Assembly (NCBI GenBank): GCA_017473335.1
Contig: JAFULN010000023.1
Location: 1-45,148 of the forward strand
Source of the DNA: Erysipelotrichaceae bacterium
GTDB taxonomy: Bacteria; Bacillota_I; Bacilli_A; Erysipelotrichales; Erysipelotrichaceae
Direction: 5' to 3'
Length of the DNA: 45,148 bases
Part shown: one piece after another, positions 1 through 7,931 of the stretch
Numbering within the stretch: position 1 is the stretch's first letter
How the letters are laid out: the number at the start of each line of letters is the position of its first letter
Translations under genes and position numbers: made by a program
Notes under the pieces: model-generated
What the model saw: the letters and a program-made list of their open reading frames with translations, nothing else
The model's database searches: none
Told to the model about the DNA's origin: nothing

Positions 1-216
1 GCAGCCTTGTGCATTTCTTGCTTGGTTTCTTACGCAAAAAGAAGTATGACAATATTTCGGGCAAAATAGAGACTTCTTTTTGCATTTGTATTTTATCATA
101 TTAAAAAAAGACTGTCGAACTTTTATTTGTCAACAGTCTGAGAGAATGACGTTAAACGTCATTTTCTTTTACATTTTATTAACAATCAAATGTTAAAATA
201 TTCATGGTGATAACAG
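1..216. repeat. Upstream non-coding region with three hairpins
   Basis: No gene is visible here. There is a perfect 12-bp inverted repeat (positions 34-45 and 72-83, loop 26). A second stem (AGACTGT at 109-115 with ACAGTCT at 133-139) is followed by a run of T on the minus strand, so it has the form of a minus-strand terminator although no minus-strand gene leads into it. A third hairpin (AATGACG at 145-151, CGTCATT at 157-163) is followed by TTCTTTT and looks like a plus-strand terminator of an upstream transcript. An AT-rich extended -10-like TGTTAAAAT (191-199) could serve the response regulator at 217. Confidence 0.5.
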
Positions 217-894
217 ATGATAAGAATATTATTAGTGGAAGATGATCGACAACTGAATCGTACTGTTTGTTCCTTTTTGAATCAGAATGGTTTTGAGGCA
301 ACAGGATGTTTAAGTGCCTATGAAGCTTATGATGTGATGGAAGAAAAGATGTTTGATTTGATTATTTCAGATATTATGATGCCTGATATTGATGGTTTTG
401 AGTTCGCAAAGACAGTAAGAAGCTTAAATCAGGATATTCCTATTTTATTTATGAGTGCACGAGATGATTTTACTGCCAAACAAAGAGGCTATCGCATTGG
501 CATCGATGATTATCTGGTAAAACCTGTTGATTTAGATGAAATGCTGCTTAAGATTGGTGCTATTTTAAGAAGATATAGGATTTCTAATGAACGTCATTTG
601 ACGATTGGAAATTTAGTGTTGAATACAGAAGAATTATCTGCATCGTATCAAGGAGAGGAAATACCACTAACAGTAAGAGAATTTAATATTTTATTGAAAC
701 TTTTGTCTAATCCTCGCAAGACATTTACTCGTTCACAATTGATGGATGAATTCTGGAGTGCAGATACTGGTTCAAGTTCACGAACTGTGGATGTATATAT
801 GGCTAAGATTCGTGATAAGTTTTCTGAATGTGATGAATTTGAAATCGTCACTGTTCATGGATTGGGATATAAGGCAGTGATTCACAATGAATGA
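217..894 (+). CDS. OmpR-family response regulator
   Basis: DNA-binding response regulator of 225 residues. The N-terminal receiver domain (about 1-115) shows the acidic pair at residues 9-10, the phospho-acceptor Asp52 in ISDIMMPD, the Ser/Thr switch region near 80 and the conserved Lys102 in YLVKP. The C-terminal winged helix (about 130-222) has the usual VREFNILLKLLSNP, RTVDVYMAKIRDK and GLGYK signatures. It overlaps the next gene, a sensor kinase, by 8 bases, so the two form one translationally coupled two-component system. The Shine-Dalgarno sequence before ATG 217 is weak. Two unknown membrane proteins follow in the same run and are likely its cotranscribed partners or targets. The signal it answers to cannot be told from the sequence. 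Confidence 0.95.
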   Translation: MIRILLVEDDRQLNRTVCSFLNQNGFEATGCLSAYEAYDVMEEKMFDLIISDIMMPDIDGFEFAKTVRSLNQDIPILFMSARDDFTAKQRGYRIGIDDYLVKPVDLDEMLLKIGAILRRYRISNERHLTIGNLVLNTEELSASYQGEEIPLTVREFNILLKLLSNPRKTFTRSQLMDEFWSADTGSSSRTVDVYMAKIRDKFSECDEFEIVTVHGLGYKAVIHNE

Positions 895-1954
895 AAAAGT
901 ATTTGAAAGATGGATGAGAAGATTTTTTCGTTTTATTGTCTTGTTTGCGATGAATGCATTTGTAGTTTCATGTTCGTTTCTGCTTTTTTTAAAAGATATG
1001 GAGCTTAATGAAGCACAGATTCGTATCAGTGGGAAAACAACATTTTTGAATGTTGTATTGTTAACTGTGATTTACTTGATGATTGATGCGCTGCGAGAAA
1101 GAAAAACCGTCAAAGAACCTTTGCAGAGAATTACTGAAGGACTTCGTAGAATTGATAAAGGGGATTTTAAAACCTATATTGAGCCTGTTTCACATTGGCA
1201 AAATGGAGAGATCTTTAATCCAATCATTCATGAGATTAATCTGATGACTCTTGAACTTAGTTCTGTCGAAACACTGCGTACTGACTTTATTTCGAATGTA
1301 TCGCATGAATTAAAGACACCATTAGCTATTATTAGCAATTATAGTACACTGCTTCAAAACAAGAATCTCTCAGAAGAAGAGCGCAATGAATATGTAAAGG
1401 CAATTTCAGATACATCCAAGAATCTTGCAAATCTTGTCAGCAATGTTTTGAAACTCAATAAACTTGAAAATCAGAAACTTCTTCCAGAGATTAATTCCTT
1501 TAATTTAAGTGAACATGTTATTGAATGTGTATTGAATTTTGAAAGCACATGGGAAAAAAAGCAGATTGAAATTGAAACAGACATTGATGAAGATGTGATG
1601 ATTCAATCTGATCGTGAACTGTTGTCACTAGTTTGGAATAATCTGATTTCAAATGCAGTAAAGTTTACAAACGAGAAAGGTAAAATTACTATAAGTGTCA
1701 AAAAAGATGGAAATGCTGTTTTAGTAAGTGTAAAAGATACAGGATGCGGCATGTCAAAACAGACAGGTGATCATATCTTTGAAAAGTTTTATCAAGGAGA
1801 TACATCACGTTCAACTCAGGGAAATGGTTTAGGTTTGGCAATGGTCAAAAAGGTGATTGAACTTTTGCATGGTGATATTTTTGTAAGAAGTGAATTAGGA
1901 AAGGGGGCAGAATTCACAGTATGTCTGCTTGTGAATACCTATGAAAATAATTAA
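887..1954 (+). CDS. Two-component sensor histidine kinase
   Basis: Membrane histidine kinase of 355 residues, cognate to the preceding regulator. Two transmembrane segments (about 13-36 and 52-68) enclose a very short external loop of about 15 residues, then a HAMP-like linker (about 69-125). The HisKA domain carries the phospho-accepting His140 in NVSHELKTPL, and the HATPase domain has the N box (NNLISNAVKFT), G1 (DTGCGMS), the F box (IFEKFYQGD) and G2 (GNGLGLAM). The tiny external loop means it is unlikely to bind a large external ligand; such intramembrane-sensing kinases often read membrane stress through an accessory transporter or membrane protein (family knowledge). The stop overlaps the start of the next gene by 14 bases, so 1941 is probably translated with it. 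Confidence 0.95.
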   Translation: MNEKVFERWMRRFFRFIVLFAMNAFVVSCSFLLFLKDMELNEAQIRISGKTTFLNVVLLTVIYLMIDALRERKTVKEPLQRITEGLRRIDKGDFKTYIEPVSHWQNGEIFNPIIHEINLMTLELSSVETLRTDFISNVSHELKTPLAIISNYSTLLQNKNLSEEERNEYVKAISDTSKNLANLVSNVLKLNKLENQKLLPEINSFNLSEHVIECVLNFESTWEKKQIEIETDIDEDVMIQSDRELLSLVWNNLISNAVKFTNEKGKITISVKKDGNAVLVSVKDTGCGMSKQTGDHIFEKFYQGDTSRSTQGNGLGLAMVKKVIELLHGDIFVRSELGKGAEFTVCLLVNTYENN

Positions 1955-2819
1955 AAAGACGGTTGGAATACTGCTGAATCCACCCTGGATAACTGTGCTT
2001 GCTTTGGTTATACTCTGTACAGCAGGCCTTGTTTATGTGTTTACTCACGCCATGGATCAAAGCTTTCTGGCTTATTGTCTTTATCCTGTTTCAGCATATA
2101 CGACTTGTGTTACGGTTTATTATTTAGTGCGATGGGGATTATTTATTTATCATAGAATCAGGTCAGTAGAATGGCTGCATCTTTATTTTAATGATAGAGA
2201 ATATAGAAAGCTTGTTTCTATGGGACAGGGCTTGCTTGTATCTTTGTTTTTTGCATTGTTTAAGCTGACTTTAAGTATGATTTATCATACGATATGGGAA
2301 ATGGCAGTTGGAATCTATTACTTGGTGCTGTGTCTGATTCGCGCAAATTTAATGAGAGTTGTAAAAAAAGCAATGCATGAAAAAGATTATGATCGCACAA
2401 GAACTGAATGGATTAATTATCTTCGTACAGGAATATTTATGTTTGTACTGAATGCGGCAATGTCGGGAATGGCTGTTTTGATGATTTGGCAGAATCAAGG
2501 CAATTCATATCCTGGATTTGTCATCTACGTTTCAGCATTTCATGCATTCTATGCGCTGATTAACGCTTGTGTTCAAATGTTTCGATTTCGAAAATCGGGA
2601 CGCCCCGTTTTTTACAGTGTCAATGCAGTGAATCTTGCTGGTGCACTGATGTCTATTTTTATTTTGCAGACAGGACTTTTACAAATGTTTGCAGAACCTG
2701 GATTCTTTACAATGATGATGAATGCAATGACCGCAACAGCTGTACTTGCATCTGTCTTTGCATTGGCAGTGTTAATGGTTGTACAAGGAATCAAAGAATT
2801 ACAGAGGAATAAGTTATGA
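1941..2819 (+). CDS. Unknown polytopic membrane protein
   Basis: Protein of 292 residues that I do not recognise. It is strongly hydrophobic, with about eight predicted membrane segments (for example near 17-35, 43-65, 97-117, 120-137, 165-185, 194-212, 229-249 and 262-284). A charged cytoplasmic stretch near 140-160 carries basic and acidic residues. No transporter signature or catalytic motif is visible. It begins inside the 3' end of the histidine kinase gene (14-base overlap) and its own stop overlaps the next start (ATGA), so four genes form one coupled operon. It may be the sensing or output partner of the two-component system. That role is inferred only from the arrangement. Confidence 0.8.
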   Translation: MKIIKKTVGILLNPPWITVLALVILCTAGLVYVFTHAMDQSFLAYCLYPVSAYTTCVTVYYLVRWGLFIYHRIRSVEWLHLYFNDREYRKLVSMGQGLLVSLFFALFKLTLSMIYHTIWEMAVGIYYLVLCLIRANLMRVVKKAMHEKDYDRTRTEWINYLRTGIFMFVLNAAMSGMAVLMIWQNQGNSYPGFVIYVSAFHAFYALINACVQMFRFRKSGRPVFYSVNAVNLAGALMSIFILQTGLLQMFAEPGFFTMMMNAMTATAVLASVFALAVLMVVQGIKELQRNKL

Positions 2820-3190
2820 ATCAAGATAATAAAGAATTTAAATATGCATATTCATCATCTCATCATGAAGAGGTTGAAAGAATTAGAAAAAAATACATGA
2901 CTTTTGAAGAAGATAAAATGGCTCAATTGAGAAAATTGGATCAGAGCGTAAGTAAGCCAGGTATGATTGTTTCATTAATTTTAGGCGTAGTAGGTACGTT
3001 AGTATTTGGTATTGGATTATGCTGTACTTTAGTTTGGGCAGATGATTGGTTTGTACAGGGGATTTTGATTGGGATAACTGGAATGATTATGATGATTTTT
3101 GCTTATCCTGCCTATGCTTATATTACAAAAAAGCGCAGAGAAAAACTTGCACCAGAAATTATCAGATTAACAGATGAGCTTTTGAAGTAA
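2816..3190 (+). CDS. Small membrane protein, unknown function
   Basis: Protein of 124 residues with a charged N-terminal half (about 1-45, many Glu, Lys and His, probably helical) followed by two transmembrane segments (about 50-72 and 82-105) and a basic cytoplasmic tail starting KKRREK. It starts in a 4-base ATGA overlap with the preceding membrane protein. It is the last gene of the two-component operon, which ends at a hairpin terminator just after the stop. I recognise no family, and nothing catalytic is visible. The topology suits a small accessory subunit, but this is speculation. Confidence 0.75.
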   Translation: MNQDNKEFKYAYSSSHHEEVERIRKKYMTFEEDKMAQLRKLDQSVSKPGMIVSLILGVVGTLVFGIGLCCTLVWADDWFVQGILIGITGMIMMIFAYPAYAYITKKRREKLAPEIIRLTDELLK

Positions 3191-3213
3191 GCACTCTAGA
3201 TAGGGTGCTTTTT
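3189..3213 (+). terminator. Intrinsic terminator of the two-component operon
   Basis: AAGCACTC and GGGTGCTT form an 8-bp stem with one G-U pair around a 6-base loop, followed by TTTC. It lies directly after the stop at 3190. Confidence 0.8.
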
Positions 3214-3263
3214 CTTATTGAAGATGTATGGTACAATAGGAACATTCATAAGGAGATAATAGT

Positions 3264-4913
3264 ATGAAACATAGTAATAGTCATGTGCCTAATATGATTA
3301 TATATAATGCTCGAGTTCATGTTGTGGATCAGATGAACCATGTTCAAGAGGCTTTAGCCATAGCGGGAAATAAAATACTAGCGATTGGAACCAATGAGGA
3401 AATTTTGTCATTGGCAGACGGACAGACCCAGCTCATTGATGCAAAAGGACACTCTGTAATTCCGGGTATCAATGATTCACACTGTCATATGTGGGAAGCT
3501 GGTATGCTGATGGAAGGAATTATGACTTTTGGAATACCAAGCATCAAAGAACTGAAAGAAGAAGTAAGGAAAAGAGTTTCTGCAATGAAACCAGATGATT
3601 GGCTTCAGGGTGGAAGCTGGATTGAATCGCAGTTTAGTGAAGGACGCATGCCTACCAAATATGATTTAGATCCAGTTTCACCAGATAATCCTGTCGTATT
3701 GGAACGCATTTTTTCGACGTGTGTTGCTAATAGTGCAGCGCTTAAAGCAGCAGGTATTACAAAAGACACACCAGATCCAAAAGGAGGGACTATTGGGCGT
3801 GATGAAGATGGTGAACCAAATGGATTGTTGTTTCGTTCTGCTAAACAGCTGGTTCGTGATGCAATGCCATCTGCATTTGGTGAAGATAAGTTTGGTTCTG
3901 GTGAACAGATTACGCTGGTGATACAACGTGCACAAGATGAGTTTTTAAAGTATGGGATCACAAGTGTCATGGAAGCTGGTGTTACACCAAGCATGATTCG
4001 TGCATATCAGAGACTTCGAAGAGAGGGGAATCTTAAATTAAGAGTCAATTTGATGCCATGCTGGCATGGGTTTGCAATCAATGAAGATGAAGATTTCTCA
4101 GATCGTTTAATTAAAGAGTTGGGTTTAAGCAGTGGTTTTGGGGATGAATGGCTTCGTATTGGATCATTGAAAATGGCAATTGATGGAGGTTTGACTTCAA
4201 AGACAAGTCTTCGTACATGGAATTATGTGGGTGAAAATGAGATTAAAGAATTTCCACTGCGTTTGAATTTGAATTTTTTAAATGGATGGGTAAAAGAAGC
4301 TCATGACAATGACTGGGGTGTAGGGATTCATGTTATGGGGGATGTTGCGGTTCGCAAGGCTGCAGAAGCTATCTATGCAGCACATCAAGTCAATCCAAAA
4401 GACAATCGTCATCAGCTGATTCATTGTTATTATATTGACAAAGATGTTATGCAGATGATGAAAGAGGCAAGAATGATTTTTGCGGCACAGCCTGCATTTA
4501 TCTATAATGAAGCTGATGGATATCCTAAACTGCTTCATGAAGCTCAACAGAAAACGTTCCTTCCACTGCGTTCTGCGATTGATGCAGGTGTTCCTGTTTC
4601 TATGAGTACTGATATTCCATCAGCACATCATAATCCATTCTGGGGAATGTATTCAGCAGTTACTCGCAAAGGAATGCATGGACACTGTATTGGCAAAGAA
4701 GAAGCGATTACTGTTGAAGAAGCACTGCGCGCCATGACGTATGGAGGTGCTTATATGAGCTATGAGGAACAGCTCAAAGGAACGTTAGAACCTGGCATGC
4801 TGGCAGATGTAGTAATTTTGGATCGCTCACTGATAGATATTGATGAAGAAGATATTCGAAATGTAAAAGTGAATATGACAATTGTAGATGGTCATATTGC
4901 ATATCAGAAATAA
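3264..4913 (+). CDS. YtcJ-like metal-dependent amidohydrolase
   Basis: Amidohydrolase of 549 residues, matching in length and layout the Amidohydro_3 / YtcJ group that hydrolyses amide or ester bonds on small molecules. Visible signatures are an N-terminal beta-sandwich segment, the metal-binding HxH (SHCHMWE, about residues 70-76), a GIHVMGD strand, the IHCYYID strand, a late STDIPS with the catalytic Asp and the C-terminal beta-sandwich segment GTLEPGMLADVVILD. AAGGAGATAATAGT before ATG 3264 is a good ribosome binding site. It appears monocistronic, with a terminator on each side. There is no signal peptide, so it is cytoplasmic. The physiological substrate is unknown for most of this family and cannot be assigned here. 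Confidence 0.9.
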   Translation: MKHSNSHVPNMIIYNARVHVVDQMNHVQEALAIAGNKILAIGTNEEILSLADGQTQLIDAKGHSVIPGINDSHCHMWEAGMLMEGIMTFGIPSIKELKEEVRKRVSAMKPDDWLQGGSWIESQFSEGRMPTKYDLDPVSPDNPVVLERIFSTCVANSAALKAAGITKDTPDPKGGTIGRDEDGEPNGLLFRSAKQLVRDAMPSAFGEDKFGSGEQITLVIQRAQDEFLKYGITSVMEAGVTPSMIRAYQRLRREGNLKLRVNLMPCWHGFAINEDEDFSDRLIKELGLSSGFGDEWLRIGSLKMAIDGGLTSKTSLRTWNYVGENEIKEFPLRLNLNFLNGWVKEAHDNDWGVGIHVMGDVAVRKAAEAIYAAHQVNPKDNRHQLIHCYYIDKDVMQMMKEARMIFAAQPAFIYNEADGYPKLLHEAQQKTFLPLRSAIDAGVPVSMSTDIPSAHHNPFWGMYSAVTRKGMHGHCIGKEEAITVEEALRAMTYGGAYMSYEEQLKGTLEPGMLADVVILDRSLIDIDEEDIRNVKVNMTIVDGHIAYQK

Positions 4914-4943
4914 AACAAAGCTGTGAATTATCACAGCTTTGTT
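4914..4943. terminator. Bidirectional terminator
   Basis: Perfect 13-bp stem (AACAAAGCTGTGA at 4914-4926 with TCACAGCTTTGTT at 4931-4943), A-rich on the left and T-rich on the right. It separates the convergent genes ending at 4913 and 4945 and can stop both. Confidence 0.9.
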
Positions 4944-4944
4944 C

Positions 4945-5589
4945 TTATACGCCAAATAGTATATGTTTGAAAAAGTCTTCAGTAGTTTCTTTTCCATAAG
5001 CTTTCAAAAATGGATCGGTTGCAGGTCCTCCATTTTCAATTAAACCTTTCGAATATACTGCAGCTTTTTGTTTCTTAAGTTCAGTAGGACAAGAAGATGA
5101 TTTTTGGCATGCTTCTAAATACGCATCATAATATTCCTCAAGCATCTGCTGAAGTAAATCTGTATGGGAGGTTTTCTTAAAAATAGTTCCTTCTAATCGC
5201 ATATGATCATACCATCTTTCTTGCTGAGGATTGTTTTCTAGAAGTTGATCATATTTATCTTGAATGTTTTTTAGAAGGGAAGTACCAAAAGTATGTTCGA
5301 TTGTTGTATCAAACGGTTCAAGATAAAGAATATTTGTACCCATCATCTGAATGCAGTCATAGGAAAGCATAGGTGCATCTACTTCAAAAGGATTAATAAT
5401 AAGTGTATCCATGCGCATGATGCCTTTGTCGTCTGTAATTTTCATAATGGCTACATTTCCTAGACCTTTCACTTCATAACATGAATTATGAAAATTCATG
5501 CCAGAAACCTGCATGTTTGTGTATTTTCCGCAGTCTTTTTCATTTGTTTCATAAATATTTTGTATTTTTTTCATTATTTTGTTGAGCAT
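4945..5589 (-). CDS. Protein resembling ferredoxin-dependent bilin reductases
   Basis: Protein of 214 residues. By eye it follows the layout of ferredoxin-dependent bilin reductases (PcyA/PebA/HY2 type, Pfam Fe_bilin_red). A central strand pair around MRMDTLIINPFEVDAPMLSYD corresponds to the family pattern of a strand, a D-x-P turn and a conserved Asp (here Asp78), followed by a hydrophobic strand ending in a Pro (LYLEPFD). A helical region with a WYD-like motif comes next. The C-terminus (DPFLKAYGK ... HILFGV) matches the family ending D-P-x-x-x-x-x-F-G ... F-L-F. That family reduces biliverdin-type linear tetrapyrroles with ferredoxin. The start at 5589 is preferred over the ATG at 5610 because AAGGAG lies 10 bases before it. 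The gene diverges from a reductase-like operon. The homology is remote and rests on pattern only; treat it as hypothetical if a profile search fails. Confidence 0.5.
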   Translation of the reverse strand: MLNKIMKKIQNIYETNEKDCGKYTNMQVSGMNFHNSCYEVKGLGNVAIMKITDDKGIMRMDTLIINPFEVDAPMLSYDCIQMMGTNILYLEPFDTTIEHTFGTSLLKNIQDKYDQLLENNPQQERWYDHMRLEGTIFKKTSHTDLLQQMLEEYYDAYLEACQKSSSCPTELKKQKAAVYSKGLIENGGPATDPFLKAYGKETTEDFFKHILFGV

Positions 5590-5603
5590 ATTGACTTCAC
5601 TCC

Positions 5604-5643
5604 TTGACATATTAGTAGGAAATATCTACAATTGGTATGTCAA
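5604..5643. promoter_or_regulatory. Divergent promoter region with 8-bp inverted repeat
   Basis: On the plus strand TTGACA (5604-5609), a 17-base spacer and TACAAT (5627-5632) form a near-consensus sigma-70 promoter for the operon at 5682. A mirror TTGACA lies on the minus strand (5643-5638) with a weaker TACTAA-like -10, pointing at the gene ending at 4945. Both -35 boxes belong to a perfect inverted repeat TTGACATA (5604-5611) and TATGTCAA (5636-5643). The two promoters overlap face to face, so the divergent genes may be mutually exclusive or share a regulator. Confidence 0.7.
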
Positions 5644-5681
5644 ACAATTCACAAGCATATTATAAGCTTTAGGAGGAACCT

Positions 5682-6194
5682 ATGCAAGAAAAAGTGGACA
5701 TTGAACATTTTAAAAATTTCTGGATTGAACAGCAGAAAAATGCTAAACACATGGATGATAAAGATGCTTTAGCTCATATTGAAAATTTTATAAAAAATCA
5801 CAATACATGTGCTTTAGCTACAGCAGCAGGAGATTACGTTCGTTGCACACCGATTGAATATACATTTATGGATGGAGAATTCTATCTGTATTCGGAAGGT
5901 GGAAACAAGTTCATTGGTTTGGAAAAGAATCTGAATGTTTCTTTGGCTATTTTTGAATATTATGGAAACAAAGATGATTCTCATGGACTTCAAGTGATGG
6001 GCAAGGCTGAATTGTATCCGCCTCGCTGTGAACTGTTTAAGAAAGTCTTAGCATTTAAGGGGATTCCTTATGATGTAATGAAAGCTGCAAAAGTGGATGT
6101 AGCACTCATCAGAATTACACCGCTTGTTTATGAAATGTATGACACAGACTTTGTTAAGAAAGGATTTGACGTACGTCAGATTGTACGTTTTTAA
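5682..6194 (+). CDS. FMN-binding split-barrel (pyridoxamine oxidase-like) protein
   Basis: Protein of 170 residues of the pyridoxamine 5'-phosphate oxidase-like fold. The barrel begins near residue 30 with FIKNHNTCALATAAGDYVRCTPIEYTFMDGEFYLYSEGG, the usual run of strands that binds FMN, followed by the typical NVSLAIFEYYG strand. The wider fold includes true PNP oxidases, flavin reductases, F420-dependent biliverdin reductases and HugZ/HutZ heme-degrading enzymes; nothing visible decides among them, and it lacks the substrate residues expected of PdxH. AGGAGGAACCT before ATG 5682 is a strong ribosome binding site. It is first in an operon with an NmrA-like oxidoreductase (19-base gap) and a DUF1295 membrane protein. 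A role as flavin reductase or flavin-dependent reductase for this pathway is inference. Confidence 0.85.
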   Translation: MQEKVDIEHFKNFWIEQQKNAKHMDDKDALAHIENFIKNHNTCALATAAGDYVRCTPIEYTFMDGEFYLYSEGGNKFIGLEKNLNVSLAIFEYYGNKDDSHGLQVMGKAELYPPRCELFKKVLAFKGIPYDVMKAAKVDVALIRITPLVYEMYDTDFVKKGFDVRQIVRF

Positions 6195-6212
6195 TCAGAA
6201 GGGGGATTTAAA

Positions 6213-7073
6213 ATGAAAGTCGTATTAGCTGGAGCATTTGGAAATCTGGGTTATGAAATTTTAAAAGTGCTCGTCAAAGAAAATCATGAAATTATTGCTG
6301 CTGACTTGAATGAAAAAGAAACTGAGCTGAAGGGCAAATATACATTCAAGCAGATTGATGCTACAAAACCTGAAACTCTTGAAGGTGTGTGTGATGGAGC
6401 AGAAATCGTTATTACTACGATGGGTCTGACTGGTGCATCTACGGTTGTTACTTCTTATGATATTGACTACAAGGGAAATCTGAATTTGCTCAATGAAGCA
6501 AAGAAGGCAAATGTAAAGAAGTTTAATTATATTTCTGTTATCGCATGTAAAGATCCAGGAGCAGAAGAAGTTCCTATGCTGCATGCGAAAGCAATGTTTG
6601 AAGATGAACTTCTCAAAAGCGGCATGGAATATGTGATTCATCGTCCAACTGGTTATTTCTATGATATTTGTAAAGTATTTAAACCTTATGTAGATAAAGG
6701 TGAAATGCAGCTTCTTAAAGGATATCATGACATCAAAGCCAATGTCATTGACTGTCCAGATTTTGCAAAATATATCGTTGAACATATGAATGATACAAAT
6801 GTTATTTTTGAAGTTGGCGGCAAGGAAACTTACACTTATGAAGAAATGGCTAAGATGTGCATGCGTGCTGCAGGAAAGCCAGTCATCATTAAGGACAGCT
6901 CTCCATTTATGTTCAGTATGCTGGCAAAAATGCCATTTATCAAAAAAGCTGGAAAAGCAGATATCATCAAGTTCTCTAAATGGACTTTATCTCATGATTT
7001 AGTGGGGAAAGATATTACGGGTGAAGGAAGCTTTGCAGCGTATGTTAAAGAATATTTTGGAGGTAACAAATAA
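6213..7073 (+). CDS. NmrA/vinyl-reductase-like NAD(P)-binding protein
   Basis: Atypical short-chain dehydrogenase of 286 residues. The N-terminus has the nucleotide-binding motif AGAFGNLGYEIL (GxxGxxG form). A later strand (KKFNYISVIACKDPG) and the HRPTGYFYDI segment with a helix carrying KAMFEDELLKSGMEY resemble NmrA-like proteins and the divinyl-chlorophyllide 8-vinyl reductase BciA/DVR group, where the equivalent segment is RPTAFF. The canonical YxxxK catalytic pair of classical SDRs is not obvious. It sits between an FMN protein and a DUF1295 membrane reductase; its stop codon TAA overlaps the next start region (7071-7074), indicating coupling. A pyridine-nucleotide-dependent reductase of a conjugated double bond or a tetrapyrrole vinyl group is plausible; quinone or flavin reductase is an alternative. 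Confidence 0.75.
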   Translation: MKVVLAGAFGNLGYEILKVLVKENHEIIAADLNEKETELKGKYTFKQIDATKPETLEGVCDGAEIVITTMGLTGASTVVTSYDIDYKGNLNLLNEAKKANVKKFNYISVIACKDPGAEEVPMLHAKAMFEDELLKSGMEYVIHRPTGYFYDICKVFKPYVDKGEMQLLKGYHDIKANVIDCPDFAKYIVEHMNDTNVIFEVGGKETYTYEEMAKMCMRAAGKPVIIKDSSPFMFSMLAKMPFIKKAGKADIIKFSKWTLSHDLVGKDITGEGSFAAYVKEYFGGNK

Positions 7074-7900
7074 TGTTGACATTAACGGCTGAAATGGTTG
7101 GCAAGACTTGGCCACTGTTCATGTGGACAATCATGATTGTTGCAGCAATTGGATGCTGCATGGGATTTAAATCATTTGTCTGGTTTATGTCCGTTGGCTA
7201 TGGTTTCTCTGTTATGTGTATTGGTGCTTTCTTATTGGTTTATGGATTGTTTACAGGACATTTAACTTTAGCTACAACAATTGCATGTGTTCTGTTTGTG
7301 ATTTATGGATATCGCTTAGGTGGATACATTTTAAAAAGAGAACTGACAAATGCTGCATATAAGAAGACACTAGATGCTACAGGATCTACAAAAGCTATGC
7401 CAATTCCTGTATCTGCTACAATGTGGGCTTATTCTTCGTTCCTGTATACTTCTCAGACAAGTGCTGTAACATACCGTATCATTAATGGCAGTGCGGATAA
7501 TGCGTTTGTCTGGATTGGTGTTGTGATTATGGTACTTGCGATTTTGGGTGAGGCAACTGCTGACCATCAGAAATCTGCAGCTAAGAAAATCAATCCGAAG
7601 CGTTTCTGTGATACTGGACTTTATAAGTTCTGTCGTTGTCCAAACTATTTCTCTGAAATCATGTTCTGGATCGGCGTTACTGTTTCTGGTATTGGTTCAG
7701 TGACAGGGGGACAGTGGATTATTGTTTTAATGGCAACTGCAACAATTACGTTTGTTATGTATAATTCTGCACAGCGTCTGGAACTTCGTCATGAAAAGAC
7801 ATATGGTTTGGATCCTGAATATCAGAAATATTCAGATACAGTACCTCTTTTGTTCCCATTCACTAAACAGTATCACGCAATTAAAACTTATCGTGATTAA
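7073..7900 (+). CDS. DUF1295 (steroid 5-alpha-reductase-like) membrane protein
   Basis: Integral membrane protein of 275 residues with about six or seven hydrophobic segments. The C-terminal third shows the family hallmark: GLYKFCRCPNYFSEIMFWIG followed by a QRLELRHEKTYGLDPEYQKYSDTVPLLFPF tail, which matches DUF1295 / 3-oxo-5-alpha-steroid 4-dehydrogenase and the related ICMT-like NAD(P)H-binding membrane fold. Such proteins reduce enone-type C=C bonds in sterols in eukaryotes; bacterial members are largely uncharacterised. GGAGG nine bases before ATG 7073 sets the start. It is the last gene of its operon, ending at a terminator at 7904-7927. Together with the upstream NAD(P) protein it suggests reduction of a lipophilic substrate (steroid, quinone or tetrapyrrole). 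The substrate is not visible from sequence. Confidence 0.85.
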   Translation: MLTLTAEMVGKTWPLFMWTIMIVAAIGCCMGFKSFVWFMSVGYGFSVMCIGAFLLVYGLFTGHLTLATTIACVLFVIYGYRLGGYILKRELTNAAYKKTLDATGSTKAMPIPVSATMWAYSSFLYTSQTSAVTYRIINGSADNAFVWIGVVIMVLAILGEATADHQKSAAKKINPKRFCDTGLYKFCRCPNYFSEIMFWIGVTVSGIGSVTGGQWIIVLMATATITFVMYNSAQRLELRHEKTYGLDPEYQKYSDTVPLLFPFTKQYHAIKTYRD

Positions 7901-7903
7901 ATG

Positions 7904-7927
7904 AAAAGCACTCTTCGGAGTGCTTTT
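7904..7927 (+). terminator. Intrinsic terminator
   Basis: Perfect 10-bp stem AAAAGCACTC / GAGTGCTTTT around a TTCG tetraloop, four bases after the stop of the DUF1295 gene. Confidence 0.9.
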
Positions 7928-7931
7928 GACT

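Noticed and set aside
4278-4547. Minus-strand frame inside the YtcJ-like gene
   Set aside because: It is a shadow of a well-supported gene, with no ribosome binding site.
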